This document shows, in pieces, positions 1 to 8,849 of a DNA stretch of 64,000 nucleotides. How positions within the stretch are numbered: position 1 is the first letter of the stretch; each line of letters begins with the position of its first letter. Source of the stretch: Thermohalobaculum sp039030715 (GTDB taxonomy: Bacteria > Pseudomonadota > Alphaproteobacteria > Rhodobacterales > Rhodobacteraceae). A program made the position numbers and the translations under genes. The notes under the pieces are model-generated. The model saw only the letters and a program-made list of their open reading frames with translations, made no database searches and was not told the DNA's origin. The stretch covers positions 6,007 through 70,006 of the forward strand of contig JBCCDU010000012.1 of the NCBI GenBank assembly GCA_039030715.1, in the 5' to 3' direction.

Positions 1-1091
1 TCGGCCAGGACCAGCGCCGCAGGGCCGGTCGCCATGACCTCGGCCACCGAACCTTCGCGGATCACCGACCATGGCTCCAGCGCCTCGCGCAGGTAATGAC
101 TGGCGGAGGTCAGCGAGGCCACGGCGTCCTCCGCGACCGGCGCGACCAGCCCGGTCGGTACCCGTTTCAGCGAGCCATCGGCCAGCGCGGCGCCACCCGC
201 GCTGGCATCCTGGGCCATGATCAGGCGGGTGATGGTGCCGATCAGTTCCGCGGGCAGGTCGAACTCCGCCGTCGCCAAATCGTCGCCGGGCGCGAAGGTC
301 GCGGGCGTCACGGCGATCCGCCGCTCGCCGCCCTCCTCCGCTTCGCCGAAGGCCACCACCAGGCGGGTCTCCTCGCCACCCCCGGCGCGCAGCACATCGG
401 CCAGCATCCGGCCGTCTTCCAGGCGCGGCGGTGTCAGACCGACTGCGGGGGCCACAGGGCCGATCAGGCGCAGCGGGCCACGGGCCGACAAGGCGTCCAT
501 CAGTGCGTCGGCCTCCTCGATATGGGCCAGACCGTCATGGAACCACAGGGTTTGGCCCGGCGGCAGGTCGCTCAGCGCCTCGACCAGGGCAGCGCGGTCC
601 GGTGCCCAGGGGGCGGGTTCCAGCACGTCCAGAACGCGCCGGGCGGCAGCTGCGCTGACCGGCACCGGCACCTCGCCGGAGCCGAGCGGCCAGAACAGCA
701 CATCGCGACCGGCATCTTCGGCCTCGTCCAGCGCACCCGCCGCCGCGGCCTTGCGCGTGGCCCAGTCGGGCGCCGAGGCCCAGCCCTGATCCATCACGAT
801 CAGCACCGGTCCGTCCGTCTCACCCAGGCGGTCCGAGGGGTTCAGCACAGGCTGCGCAAAGCCGGTCAGGATCGCGGCAACCGCAATGCAGCGCAAAAGC
901 AGCAGCCACCACGGGGTTTTGTCGGATTGGCGCTCTTCGTCCTCCAACCCCAGCAGCAGGCGAACACCGGCAAATGCCTCGACCCGCGGGCTGGGCGGGA
1001 TCGCGCGCAGCAGCCACCAGAGGATCGGCAGCGCGATAAGCCCGGCCAGAACCCAGGGGTTCAGAAAAGCAAGGGCGCCGATGCTGGCCAT
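1..1091 (-). CDS. DUF4159-type membrane protein, N-terminal part (partial)
   Basis: The frame is open from the ATG at 1091 to the window edge (about 363 codons), so the C-terminus lies outside. The N-terminus (MASIGALAFLNPWVLAG) carries a membrane helix and is followed by a second one near residues 58-75, the double-transmembrane arrangement of BatA/DUF4159 proteins. The following part resembles a von Willebrand-like extracytoplasmic region. Its start overlaps the DUF58 stop by one base (TGATG), so translation is probably coupled. In related operons such proteins act with MoxR ATPases and DUF58 proteins in an envelope process whose biochemistry is poorly defined. DUF4159 itself would lie in the missing C-terminal part, so that name is inferred from the N-terminus and the context. 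Confidence 0.75.
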   Translation of the reverse strand, partial: MASIGALAFLNPWVLAGLIALPILWWLLRAIPPSPRVEAFAGVRLLLGLEDEERQSDKTPWWLLLLRCIAVAAILTGFAQPVLNPSDRLGETDGPVLIVMDQGWASAPDWATRKAAAAGALDEAEDAGRDVLFWPLGSGEVPVPVSAAAARRVLDVLEPAPWAPDRAALVEALSDLPPGQTLWFHDGLAHIEEADALMDALSARGPLRLIGPVAPAVGLTPPRLEDGRMLADVLRAGGGEETRLVVAFGEAEEGGERRIAVTPATFAPGDDLATAEFDLPAELIGTITRLIMAQDASAGGAALADGSLKRVPTGLVAPVAEDAVASLTSASHYLREALEPWSVIREGSVAEVMATGPAALVLA

Positions 1092-2050
1092 CACACCCCT
1101 CCCAACGCGCCGTGAAGCGCCAGCAATGCCTTGCGCGGGCTCTCATCCGTGCGGTGCAGGATCAGTTGCCAACCCGAGTTGCGGGCGATCGCCGCCAGTT
1201 CGTCGCGCCGTTCGGCCAGGCGCATGATATAGGCCTCGCGCAGGGTACGGGCCTGATCGGTCTCGTGGCGGATCTCGCGCGCCATGCTTTCGAACCGGGT
1301 GCGGCCCGCGAAGGGAAACTCCTCCTCCGCCGGGTCCAGGATCTGCAACATGACGCCGGAGATGCCGCGCCCCGCCGCCTCGGCCAGCCGGGGCAGGACA
1401 TCGGCGCGGGGGCCCATGAAATCGGACATGAAGACGATCTTGCCGACGCGGCGCTGCGCAATCGCGGGCGGTGCCCCATAGTCGGCGCGCCCGGCTGTTC
1501 CGGTTGCTCCAGTTGCTTCGGCCGCCTCCGCCGTCAGATGCGCCGAGATGCGCATGAGTTGACGCTCGCCGGTCAGGGGCCGCTCCGCCGCCGTCCCGAT
1601 CAGGCCGAAGCGTTCCCCCCCGCGCGAGAGCAGGACGCTGAGCGCGAGGGTCAAGAGTTTCGCCCGTTCGACCTTGCTGCGCGGCGTACCGGCGGAGGTA
1701 TAGTCCATCGCCGCCGACCGGTCGCACCAGAGGAGGACGGTCTCTGCCGCCTCCCATTCCAGTTCGCGCACATAGAGCCGGTCTGAGCGTGCGGAGCGGC
1801 GCCAGTCGATCGAACCCAGCGTATCGCCGGGATGGGCGGGGCGGTATTGCCAGAAACTCTCGCCAGGGCCTGCCCGCCGTCTGCCATGGACACCGGGGGC
1901 GAGCGAGAGGGCCAGCCGATGCGCCTCGACCAGCAGGGGCGGCAGGGTGCCCGAAATCTTCTCGGCATCGCGGCGCAGCCAGGCGGCTTCATCGCCATCG
2001 CGAACGCCATCGCGGTGACCGGCGCGAGGATCGGTCACATCAGCGCTCAT
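1091..2050 (-). CDS. DUF58 domain-containing protein
   Basis: 319 aa. The DUF58 signature is clear around residues 55-97, with GRRRAGPGESF, YRPAHPGD, IDWRRSAR and LYVRELEWE. The C-terminal half resembles a von Willebrand A-like fold, with LLWCDRS and a later IVFMSDF. DUF58 proteins regularly accompany MoxR AAA ATPases and are thought to be their partners or substrates; a chemical function is not known. The start overlaps the upstream gene by 4 bases and the stop overlaps the DUF4159 gene start, so this gene is the fourth of five in one operon. Confidence 0.9.
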   Translation of the reverse strand: MSADVTDPRAGHRDGVRDGDEAAWLRRDAEKISGTLPPLLVEAHRLALSLAPGVHGRRRAGPGESFWQYRPAHPGDTLGSIDWRRSARSDRLYVRELEWEAAETVLLWCDRSAAMDYTSAGTPRSKVERAKLLTLALSVLLSRGGERFGLIGTAAERPLTGERQLMRISAHLTAEAAEATGATGTAGRADYGAPPAIAQRRVGKIVFMSDFMGPRADVLPRLAEAAGRGISGVMLQILDPAEEEFPFAGRTRFESMAREIRHETDQARTLREAYIMRLAERRDELAAIARNSGWQLILHRTDESPRKALLALHGALGGV

Positions 2051-2586
2051 TCGCCGGCCCCGTTCGAGGAGTCACGCTCGGCCACCTGCATTCCCATGAC
2101 GGCAATGCCTTGCTGGCCCAGCCCGGCAGTCACCGAAACCGCACCGATGCGCGGCAGGCGGAAATCCCAGAGCACCGGGTCTTCCTCCCGGCTGGGAGGT
2201 GTCTCGGCCAGCGTCCCGGGTTCGGCCATGCGATCCAGTGCGGTGCGTAGACCCAGCACCAGCACCGCCAGATTGCCTCGCCCCAGCATCACCGTGCATT
2301 GGCGGCCGAATATGTCGCCCGCCTGCATCGGCACCACGCCGCCGTAGATCTCCAATTCAGGATTGCGATAGGCCGATGCCTCCGCTGGGCGTTGCAGGCC
2401 CAGGCTGCCGAAAACGGCCTCGGCGCCGGTAAACTCGGGCGCCAGGCGCAGGCAGGCATCCTCGAACAGGCCCAGGGCCTGGCGGTGACGCAGCGCGTCC
2501 TCCTGCGAGAATGCCGCGGCGGGCGCAGACCCGAATGCCAAGACACCCAGAAGCAGCGGCCCGATGATGCGTTTGAGCTCATTCAA
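2047..2586 (-). CDS. Exported protein of unknown function in moxR operon
   Basis: 179 aa. Residues 1-25 form a Sec signal peptide (MNELKRIIGPLLLGVLAFGS, then an AAA cleavage region), so the mature protein is probably periplasmic. I recognise no domain. Cysteines occur in EDACLRL and GRQCTVML, spaced in a way that could allow a disulfide. It overlaps the upstream gene by 8 bases and the DUF58 gene by 4. A similar-sized exported protein is encoded immediately upstream, and both have early and mid-protein cysteines, so the two may be distant paralogues; this is inference. Context suggests an envelope role together with MoxR and DUF58. Confidence 0.75.
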   Translation of the reverse strand: MNELKRIIGPLLLGVLAFGSAPAAAFSQEDALRHRQALGLFEDACLRLAPEFTGAEAVFGSLGLQRPAEASAYRNPELEIYGGVVPMQAGDIFGRQCTVMLGRGNLAVLVLGLRTALDRMAEPGTLAETPPSREEDPVLWDFRLPRIGAVSVTAGLGQQGIAVMGMQVAERDSSNGAGE

Positions 2587-3151
2587 GGATCAGACCCCGA
2601 TGGACGCTGATCGAGGTGGTGTTGTTCTGACTGAACTGGTGAAATCTGAAGTCGATCCGCCCCAACGCGTCCGACATGCCCTTCAGCACGATCAACCCGT
2701 CCTCGCGCAACGCCCGGCCAATCGCGATTCCCTGGTCGTGCAGGCTGTCGAGATAGGGACCCATTGTAGCGTCCAGCGCGGGAAACCGCTGACCGATCAG
2801 CGAGACAATGCATATCGGCGGTTTGGGCAGGCTGCCCTCGGCATGCTCCGGCGTCGAGATGGTTAGGACCACCTGGCTTTCGCGGTCGGCGAAGATGATA
2901 TCGGACCGGTCGGCGAGCTGTCCGCCCTTGATCCGGCTGCTGGGCTCGATCGGTTCGAGGCCAAGATCGCGGGCCTTGTCGGGGGCCCGCTCGAAACTGG
3001 GAAAGGTGGGGATGCAGATCTCGGCAATCAGGTCCTTGGCGATGGCGATATCGGCGGCATCGCCCTCGCTTGCGGTACCGGGTGCCGCGAAGCCAAGCGC
3101 CAGCGTGGTCAGGCCAGCCGCGCAGGCCGCTATGCCGGCCAGGCGCGTCAC
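2579..3151 (-). CDS. Exported protein of unknown function in moxR operon
   Basis: 190 aa. A signal peptide covers about residues 1-28 (MTRLAGIAACAAGLTTLALG, with likely cleavage near GTAS). The mature part has cysteines in LIAEICIPTF and PPICIVSL and otherwise no motif I recognise. It overlaps moxR by 4 bases and the next exported protein by 8 bases. With the downstream protein it forms a pair of secreted unknowns inserted between the MoxR ATPase and DUF58, a position where other bacteria often have nothing. Function unknown. Confidence 0.75.
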   Translation of the reverse strand: MTRLAGIAACAAGLTTLALGFAAPGTASEGDAADIAIAKDLIAEICIPTFPSFERAPDKARDLGLEPIEPSSRIKGGQLADRSDIIFADRESQVVLTISTPEHAEGSLPKPPICIVSLIGQRFPALDATMGPYLDSLHDQGIAIGRALREDGLIVLKGMSDALGRIDFRFHQFSQNNTTSISVHRGLILE

Positions 3152-4155
3152 GCAACCGCTTTCAGCGACTGGCCCGCCAGAAGGTCTTCGATGACGGCGC
3201 GCACCGTCGCGCCCTGGGCGCGCGCGGCAAAGGTCAGCGCGATCCGGTGCTCTAGCGCCGCAGGGGCCAGCGCGATCACGTCGTCCATGCTGGGGGCGAG
3301 CCGCCCCTCGATCAGCGCGCGGGCGCGCACCGCAAGCATCAGCGATTGGGCGGCGCGCGGCCCCGGCCCCCAGGCAAGACGCTCGTTCGCGATCTCGGCG
3401 GCTTCCGGCTCGCCCGGGCGGGCCGAGCGAACGATGGTCAGGATCGCCTCCAGCACCTGATCGCCCACCGGCATCTTGCGCACCAGCGATTGCAGCGCGA
3501 TCAGCCCTGCCGCATCCAGAACGGGCGAGGCGCTTTGGTTCTGCACGCCGGTCGTGGCCAGCAGAATGTCACGCTCCTCCTCGCGGTCGGGGAAGGCGAC
3601 ATTGACCTGCAGGAGGAAACGGTCGAGCTGCGCTTCGGGCAGGGGATAGGTCCCCTCCTGCTCGATCGGGTTCTGTGTCGCCAGCACGTGGAAAGGCTCT
3701 CCCAGGCTGCGGCTTTCGCCTGCGACGGTCACTTTATGTTCCTGCATCGCCTGTAGCAGCGCTGACTGAGTGCGCGGGCTCGCGCGGTTGATCTCGTCCG
3801 CCATAAGCAGCGAGGTGAAGATCGGACCGGGAATGAACTTGAAGGCCCGGCTGCCATCGGCCCCGGTCTCCAGCACCTCGGCGCCCAGGATATCCGCAGG
3901 CATCAGATCCGGCGTGAACTGCACACGGTTGTTGGCGAGCCCCAGAACCGTGCCCAGGGTCTCGACCAGGCGGGTCTTGGCCAGCCCCGGCACGCCGACC
4001 AGAAGCGCATGCCCGCCGGACAGAATTGCGGTCAGGGCAAGCTGCACCACATCGCGCTGACCGACGATGCGTTTGGCGATTTCGGCCTGTGCCTTGGCGA
4101 GGGTCTCTCCCGCAGCCTCGATTTCCGCCACCGGATCGGTCTCATTCTCAGCCAT
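3148..4155 (-). CDS. MoxR family AAA+ ATPase
   Basis: 335 aa, usual MoxR length. Walker A is GVPGLAKT (residues 54-61) and Walker B ends in LLMADE (about 116-121), followed by the MoxR-typical INRASPRTQSALLQAM segment and the sensor-1 region HVLATQNPIEQEGTYPLPEAQ. The AAA lid follows. MoxR proteins are chaperone-like ATPases thought to help mature or insert metal-dependent or envelope proteins, usually together with vWA or DUF58 partners, as here. First gene of a five-gene minus-strand operon with every junction overlapping. Its promoter should lie in the 83-bp divergent gap shared with the DUF1285 gene. Confidence 0.93.
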   Translation of the reverse strand: MAENETDPVAEIEAAGETLAKAQAEIAKRIVGQRDVVQLALTAILSGGHALLVGVPGLAKTRLVETLGTVLGLANNRVQFTPDLMPADILGAEVLETGADGSRAFKFIPGPIFTSLLMADEINRASPRTQSALLQAMQEHKVTVAGESRSLGEPFHVLATQNPIEQEGTYPLPEAQLDRFLLQVNVAFPDREEERDILLATTGVQNQSASPVLDAAGLIALQSLVRKMPVGDQVLEAILTIVRSARPGEPEAAEIANERLAWGPGPRAAQSLMLAVRARALIEGRLAPSMDDVIALAPAALEHRIALTFAARAQGATVRAVIEDLLAGQSLKAVA

Positions 4156-4238
4156 ATGGAGGTCACTCCCGCGCGTTTGGATTTCGGCACATTCGCATTA
4201 AAGTAAGCTACCATAGCCAAAGGCAACAGGGGTGGCGC

Positions 4239-4871
4239 ATGTCCACAGGTAAAAAACCCGCGATTTCGCCCGACGAGACCGGAACCGATACCGCAGATCC
4301 CGGGGCCGCCGATAACTTTGCCAAGGCGGTCAAGCAGGCGACCAAGGGCAAGCGAGGACCGGCGCCAGTGCATCTGTGGGATCCACCCTTCTGCGGTGAC
4401 TTGGATATCCGCATCGCGCGCAATGGGCAATGGTGGTATCTGGGCACGCCGATCGGCCGGCTGGAACTGGTCAATCTCTTCGCGTCGGTCCTGAAGCTCG
4501 AGGGCGGCAAGTATTTCCTGGTCACGCCGGTCGAGAAGATCGGCATAACTGTCGATGACGCGCCCTTCGTGGCACTGGACTTCCGGGTCGAGGCGAACGG
4601 CCACCAGACCCTGACCTTCGAGACAAATGTGGGCGACGAGACCGTCGCAGGCCCCGACAACCCGATCCGGGTAGAGCGCGACCCCGAGACCGGCGAACCC
4701 AGCCCCTATGTCCATGTGCGCCGGGGCCTGGAAGCCCTGATCGACCGCAAGAGCTTCTACCGCCTGGTCGATATCGGCGAACACCGCGAAATCGAAGGCG
4801 AACGCTGGTTCGGCGTCGCTTCCTCGGGTCAGTTCTTCCCGATCATCCCATCGGTGGAGATGGAGGTTTGA
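4239..4871 (+). CDS. DUF1285 domain-containing protein
   Basis: 210 aa using the ATG at 4239; the frame is open further upstream, but that part overlaps moxR and lacks conservation. The body (LWDPPFCGDLDIRIARNGQW, PIGRLELVNLFASVL, YFLVTPVEKIGI, APFVALDF) matches my knowledge of the DUF1285 family, a compact two-domain fold of unknown function common in Alpha- and Gammaproteobacteria. The N-terminal 40 residues are low-complexity and lysine-rich, probably disordered. Divergent from moxR with 83 bp between them. Confidence 0.85.
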   Translation: MSTGKKPAISPDETGTDTADPGAADNFAKAVKQATKGKRGPAPVHLWDPPFCGDLDIRIARNGQWWYLGTPIGRLELVNLFASVLKLEGGKYFLVTPVEKIGITVDDAPFVALDFRVEANGHQTLTFETNVGDETVAGPDNPIRVERDPETGEPSPYVHVRRGLEALIDRKSFYRLVDIGEHREIEGERWFGVASSGQFFPIIPSVEMEV

Positions 4872-5032
4872 AAGCAGGCGTATCCCCGAGGTCGAGCTGA
4901 CCAATCGAGAAGACCAGCAGCGAATCGGCTACACAGTGTTAACCTTCTCCGGCGTCTGCAAACATGGAGTTTTAACCGCATCTAGCGGCTGGCCAGCTCC
5001 AAATCACAAGATGCTGCGCTCGTATAACCGGC

Positions 5033-5062
5033 TTGATCGCGAGAGCGGGATGCGCCGATACT
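5033..5062 (+). promoter_or_regulatory. Possible sigma-70-type promoter for the nitrilase-like gene
   Basis: TTGATC at 5033-5038 and GATACT at 5057-5062, separated by 18 bp, lie 65 bp upstream of the start at 5128. The rest of the 256-bp spacer 4872-5127 shows no gene or strong repeat. The match is only moderate and is position-based. Confidence 0.3.
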
Positions 5063-5127
5063 TTGTCTTACCTGGTGCGGTAACTGTGCTGCATTGCTTT
5101 GCGTGACCGAATTTCGAGGGATGTGTC

Positions 5128-6051
5128 ATGAAAATTGCGACCGCCGCCTATCCCCTGTCCTGGCTGACCGGCTGGAACGACTACGAGAAGAAAATCAGCG
5201 AATGGGTCGAAGGGGCTGCCGAGGAAGGCGCCGAGCTTCTGGTCTTTCCCGAATATGGCGCCATGGAACTGGCGAGCCTCGCCGGCGCTGAGATCGCCGC
5301 CAACCCCGAACATTGCATCGTCGCAGTGAGCGAGTTTCTGCCGGCGGCGGATGACCTGCACGCGCGGCTAGCCGCCGAGCACAATGTGCATATCTGCGCG
5401 GCCAGCGCCCCGGTGCGCCGTCCCAACGGGCGCCCGGTGAACCGCGCGCGCCTCTTCGGACCCATGGGTTTGATCGGCTGGCAGGACAAGCTGATCATGA
5501 CCCGGTTCGAGCGCGAGGAATGGGATATCGCGCCCGGCAACGAGGCGATCGTCTTCGATACCGAGCTGGCGCGGATTGGCATCCTCACCTGCTATGACGC
5601 CGAATTTCCTCTGAATGCCCGCGCGATGATCGAGGCGGGGGCCGAGATCCTGCTGGTGCCAAGCTGCACCGAGGCGCTCTCGGGCTATTGGCGCGTGCGG
5701 ATCGGCGCGATGGCCCGGGCGCTGGAAAGCCAATGCGTGGTGGTTCATGCGCCGCTGGTCGGCAAGGCGCCCTGGGCCGCCACGATCCAGGCGGGAACCG
5801 GGGCCGCGGCGATCTATGGCCCGCCGGATCTGGGCTTTCCCGATACCGGCGTTCTGGCCGAGGGGCCGATGAACGCACCGGGCTGGGTGGTCGAGGATAT
5901 CGACCGCGACGCCATCGGCCGGGTGCGCGAACGCGGCCGCGTCCTGAACATGGTGCATTGGCGCGAGCAGGACGACCGGCTGGAAGCCGTCCAGATCATC
6001 GCGCCTCAGACCGAGGCGGATCAGCCCGCCCGCGCCTCAAGCCGGGGATAG
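5128..6051 (+). CDS. Carbon-nitrogen hydrolase (nitrilase superfamily)
   Basis: 307 aa. The Glu-Lys-Cys triad of the superfamily is visible: E42 in VFPEYGAME, K121 in WQDKLIMTRFE and C155 in ILTCYDAEFP. These enzymes hydrolyse amides, nitriles or carbamoyl compounds in the cytoplasm through a cysteine thioester. The YDAEFP context after Cys is typical of amidase-type branches, so an omega-amidase or aliphatic amidase activity is more likely than a true nitrilase; the substrate cannot be read from the sequence. It is monocistronic, and its last 31 bases overlap the convergent MATE gene. Confidence 0.88.
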   Translation: MKIATAAYPLSWLTGWNDYEKKISEWVEGAAEEGAELLVFPEYGAMELASLAGAEIAANPEHCIVAVSEFLPAADDLHARLAAEHNVHICAASAPVRRPNGRPVNRARLFGPMGLIGWQDKLIMTRFEREEWDIAPGNEAIVFDTELARIGILTCYDAEFPLNARAMIEAGAEILLVPSCTEALSGYWRVRIGAMARALESQCVVVHAPLVGKAPWAATIQAGTGAAAIYGPPDLGFPDTGVLAEGPMNAPGWVVEDIDRDAIGRVRERGRVLNMVHWREQDDRLEAVQIIAPQTEADQPARASSRG

Positions 6052-7352
6052 CGCAACGCCAGAAAACCAGCGCGCAGCAGCATGAAAACGGCGACCGATG
6101 CCCAAAGGCCATGGTTGCCAAGGCTGGCGGTCATCCACCAGCTCAACGGCACGAAGATCGCCACCGACAGAATCATCGCATTGCGCATACCCCGCCCCTC
6201 GGCGGCGCCGATGAAAACACCATCCATCTGAAACGCCAGCACGCCGAACAGCGGCATGCAGGTGCCCCACAGAATATGCGCCATGGCAACTTCGCGCACC
6301 GCCGGGACATTGGTGAAGACGGCCACGATCTGCTCGGCGGCCAGGCTCGCCAGCAGCGCGAAGACGCAGGCCATCCCCCCCGCTGCGATCGTGCTCACCG
6401 CCACCGCGCGGCGCAGATGCGGGCGCGAGCGTGCGCCCAGCGCCTGGCCGACCAACGCCTCCGCCGCCATCGCGAAACCGTCCAGGGCATAGGCCGAAAT
6501 GTGCAGAAACTGGATCAGGATCCCGTTGGCCGCCAGAACCGTATCGCCCTGGGTCGAGCCCAGCCGCGCCACCCAGGCAAAGCTGGCCGTCAGCAGCAGC
6601 GAGCGGATGAAGATATCCCGGTTGAGCGCCACGAACTGCCCGAACTCCGCCGGATCGATCAGGCGGCGCAAATCCAGCCGCCAACCTGGCGGGGCGATCT
6701 GACGCGCCCGCCCCCAGACCCGCCAGGCCCCGAAGGCCAGCCCGGCATAGGAGGCCAGGACGGTGCCCACCGCCACGCCTTCGACCCCCCAGCCAAAGCC
6801 CAGAACCAGCACCAGATTAGCGGAGATATTGACCGCCGAGATCACGATCTGCATCTCGAACAGCCGCCGGGTCAGTCCCTGCCCGATGAACCATCCAAAG
6901 ATGGCATAGTTCGCCAACTCGGCCGGCAAGCCGAACAGACGGATCTCGAAATACCGCCCGGCCAGCCCTTCGGCCTCCATCGATCCCTCGAAGAACGCGA
7001 GGCCCAGCCGTGTCAGCGGCCCCTGGGCTGCAAAGATCAGAACCGCCACGGCCCCGGCGATGATCAGCGCCCGTATAAGCGTGTTCATCACCCGGCGATG
7101 ATCCGACGCCCCCAGCGCCTGCGCCGTCAGACCCGAGGCCCCCATCTGCAGAAAATTGAACGCTCCGACGATCAGGGCGAACAACGTGGCGCCCAGCGTG
7201 ACGGCGGCCAGAAACACCTCCGATCCCAGATTGCCGATGATCGCCGTATCGACGACCCCCTGCAGCGGCACCGTCACATTCGACAGCACCACCGGCAGCG
7301 CAATCGCCGCCACGCGGCGGTAGGTCACCTCGCGGATAGGTGGCGCGGTCAT
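6021..7352 (-). CDS. MATE family efflux transporter
   Basis: 443 aa from the ATG at 7352, which follows a GAGGGG ribosome site about 7 bases upstream; an in-frame ATG at 7445 adds 31 residues without membrane character. About twelve hydrophobic helices are visible in two homologous halves, as in DinF/NorM-type MATE exporters that expel cationic compounds using Na+ or H+. The N-terminal RVAAIALPVVLSNVTVPLQG and GNLGSEVFLAAVTLG segments are characteristic. The 3' end overlaps the nitrilase-like gene tail to tail. Confidence 0.9.
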   Translation of the reverse strand: MTAPPIREVTYRRVAAIALPVVLSNVTVPLQGVVDTAIIGNLGSEVFLAAVTLGATLFALIVGAFNFLQMGASGLTAQALGASDHRRVMNTLIRALIIAGAVAVLIFAAQGPLTRLGLAFFEGSMEAEGLAGRYFEIRLFGLPAELANYAIFGWFIGQGLTRRLFEMQIVISAVNISANLVLVLGFGWGVEGVAVGTVLASYAGLAFGAWRVWGRARQIAPPGWRLDLRRLIDPAEFGQFVALNRDIFIRSLLLTASFAWVARLGSTQGDTVLAANGILIQFLHISAYALDGFAMAAEALVGQALGARSRPHLRRAVAVSTIAAGGMACVFALLASLAAEQIVAVFTNVPAVREVAMAHILWGTCMPLFGVLAFQMDGVFIGAAEGRGMRNAMILSVAIFVPLSWWMTASLGNHGLWASVAVFMLLRAGFLALRYPRLEARAG

Positions 7353-7520
7353 GCAGGCCCCTCGGGGTGGAACATATGTCTTTCGGACGGCACTCTTACT
7401 CTCGCACATCCCGATCCAGAAGCGCCCATCGCCTTGCCTGTCCATTTCACAGACCAGGGTTCGCCCACGCCACCAGCCAGACGCAGCGCCCGGTTTGGGG
7501 GGGGGCCGGCGGGCGGGTGA

Positions 7521-7539
7521 TCGTGTCCCGCAGGGACAC
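7521..7539. terminator. Perfect hairpin, possible terminator
   Basis: An 8-bp perfect stem CGTGTCCC / GGGACACG with loop GCA lies between the stop of the minus-strand oxygenase gene (7558) and the start of the MATE gene. A G-run precedes it, but no T-run follows on either strand, so factor-independent termination is uncertain. Confidence 0.35.
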
Positions 7540-7557
7540 GGGAGAGCGCACCCGGCC

Positions 7558-8214
7558 CTAATCCACCGGCGTCAGGTTAAGCGCAATCGAGATTCGCACA
7601 TTGTCCCCGGCATAGGGCCGCACCCCATGGCTCAGCCACGACGGAAACATCACCAGGTTCCCCTCCAGCGGCCGGATCATCTCGCTCGCCCCCATCGCCT
7701 GACCGCCATTGGTCGCAAAGCAGAGATGGGGCGCCAGCATCGCCGGCCCGGCCCCGCGCGGATCCGCCATTTCGAACTCGCCGCCCAGCGAGGGATCCTC
7801 CGCCGCGCCGCCATCGCGCACATAATAGGTTGCCGACCAGAACGCGCCCGGATGGGTGTGGAACTCGTTCCCCTGCCCCGCGCGGTTCACATTGGCCCAG
7901 GCATTCATTCGCCAGCCCAGCTGCCAGTCCGGCGCCGCTTGCTTGCCCGTGCGCTCCGCCGTCAGTTGCGAGGCCAGTTGCTGCGCGGTCTTCAGAACCG
8001 CCTCCCCCTCCGGTCCGCACCACGAGTGAAAGTCAGCAGGGCTCTGCCAGCCACCCCAGTTCGAATGATGGACCGAAGCGACCTCCTTCTCCCGCGCAAA
8101 GATGCGTTTCTCCAGCGCCGCATTGATCGCCGCATGATCCGGCAGCCGGAACACGGCAACCGGTGTCGGGAACAGATTGCGCATCTGGATCTGAGGGGTG
8201 TTCTGAGTGGTCAT
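7558..8214 (-). CDS. Putative 2OG-Fe(II) oxygenase family protein (TIGR02466-like)
   Basis: 218 aa. The core contains H119 and H121 (EFHTHPGAFWSATYYV) and H196 (FPSWLSHGVRPY), followed by RISIALN, the pattern of the TIGR02466 branch of 2-oxoglutarate and iron dependent oxygenases. The family is cytoplasmic, probably hydroxylates an unknown substrate, and often shows an HxH rather than HxD first pair, as here. N-terminal NLFPTPVAVFRLPD is also typical. No partner gene suggests a substrate. Confidence 0.75.
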   Translation of the reverse strand: MTTQNTPQIQMRNLFPTPVAVFRLPDHAAINAALEKRIFAREKEVASVHHSNWGGWQSPADFHSWCGPEGEAVLKTAQQLASQLTAERTGKQAAPDWQLGWRMNAWANVNRAGQGNEFHTHPGAFWSATYYVRDGGAAEDPSLGGEFEMADPRGAGPAMLAPHLCFATNGGQAMGASEMIRPLEGNLVMFPSWLSHGVRPYAGDNVRISIALNLTPVD

Positions 8215-8384
8215 GATCTTGTCCTAGCGCCGAATTGCGCCGCGTCTCAATCCCTTTTCACCACACATCGCGCAAGGCCCGGACAAGGCTGGGTGGGCGG
8301 GCAGCCGTGCCTCGCCCCAACGGGGCGTGCACGCTGGATGCTCCCCAGGCGTCCGACCAGCCGTCCGAACCGGGCCTCCGCAAA

Positions 8385-8849
8385 TCAGTCAGGCATAAGG
8401 AAATTGCCGCGCATCATCGCGATGGGACGGTCCTGCGCGTCCTGCCAAGCCGCCACATGGACATGCACGACACGCCGGCCCGCCTTCTGCACATGGGCCC
8501 GCGCAAAGGTCTCGCGCGGCTTGCCAGAGCGTAGATAATCGACCGAGATGTCGATTGTCTTCGGCAGCGGCGGCACGCCCTGGCCGGCCCAGCCCGTGAC
8601 GATCTCGTTCCAGCCCAACTGCACCTGTGCCGTCAGTTCCAGGAAGGCCCCCGTCACGCCGCCATGGATCGCGGGCAGCATGGGATTGCCCACGATCGCC
8701 TCCGCAAAGGGCAGTCTTGCCGTCAACTCGTCCCCCAGACGGTCGAAACGCACGCCCAGAAACTTGGCATAGGGGATCTGCGCCGCCAGCTTGCCCAGCG
8801 CCGCACCATGCGCCTCCTCCTGCTCCGCGATTTCGCTCAGCCGACTCAT
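8385..8849 (-). CDS. PaaI-like hotdog thioesterase (second of tandem pair)
   Basis: 154 aa from the ATG at 8849, which overlaps the stop of the preceding thioesterase (ATGA). The AIHGGVTGAFLELTA segment gives the HGG helix with an acidic catalytic residue (Glu) of the PaaI/YigI-type hotdog family. These enzymes hydrolyse acyl-CoA thioesters. The sequence shares only general fold features with its upstream neighbour, so the pair may form a heteromeric enzyme or cover different chain types. Part of a two-gene operon divergent from the MerR gene and probably under its control. Confidence 0.85.
   Translation of the reverse strand: MSRLSEIAEQEEAHGAALGKLAAQIPYAKFLGVRFDRLGDELTARLPFAEAIVGNPMLPAIHGGVTGAFLELTAQVQLGWNEIVTGWAGQGVPPLPKTIDISVDYLRSGKPRETFARAHVQKAGRRVVHVHVAAWQDAQDRPIAMMRGNFLMPD

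Noticed and set aside
5688..7520. 610-codon open frame on the plus strand over the MATE gene
   Set aside because: Composition is typical of a shadow frame, and the minus strand encodes a convincing twelve-helix transporter.
8313..8327. CGCCCC-AAC-GGGGCG hairpin after the 2OG oxygenase start region
   Set aside because: Only 6 bp, no T-run, and similar short stems are common in high-GC spacers.
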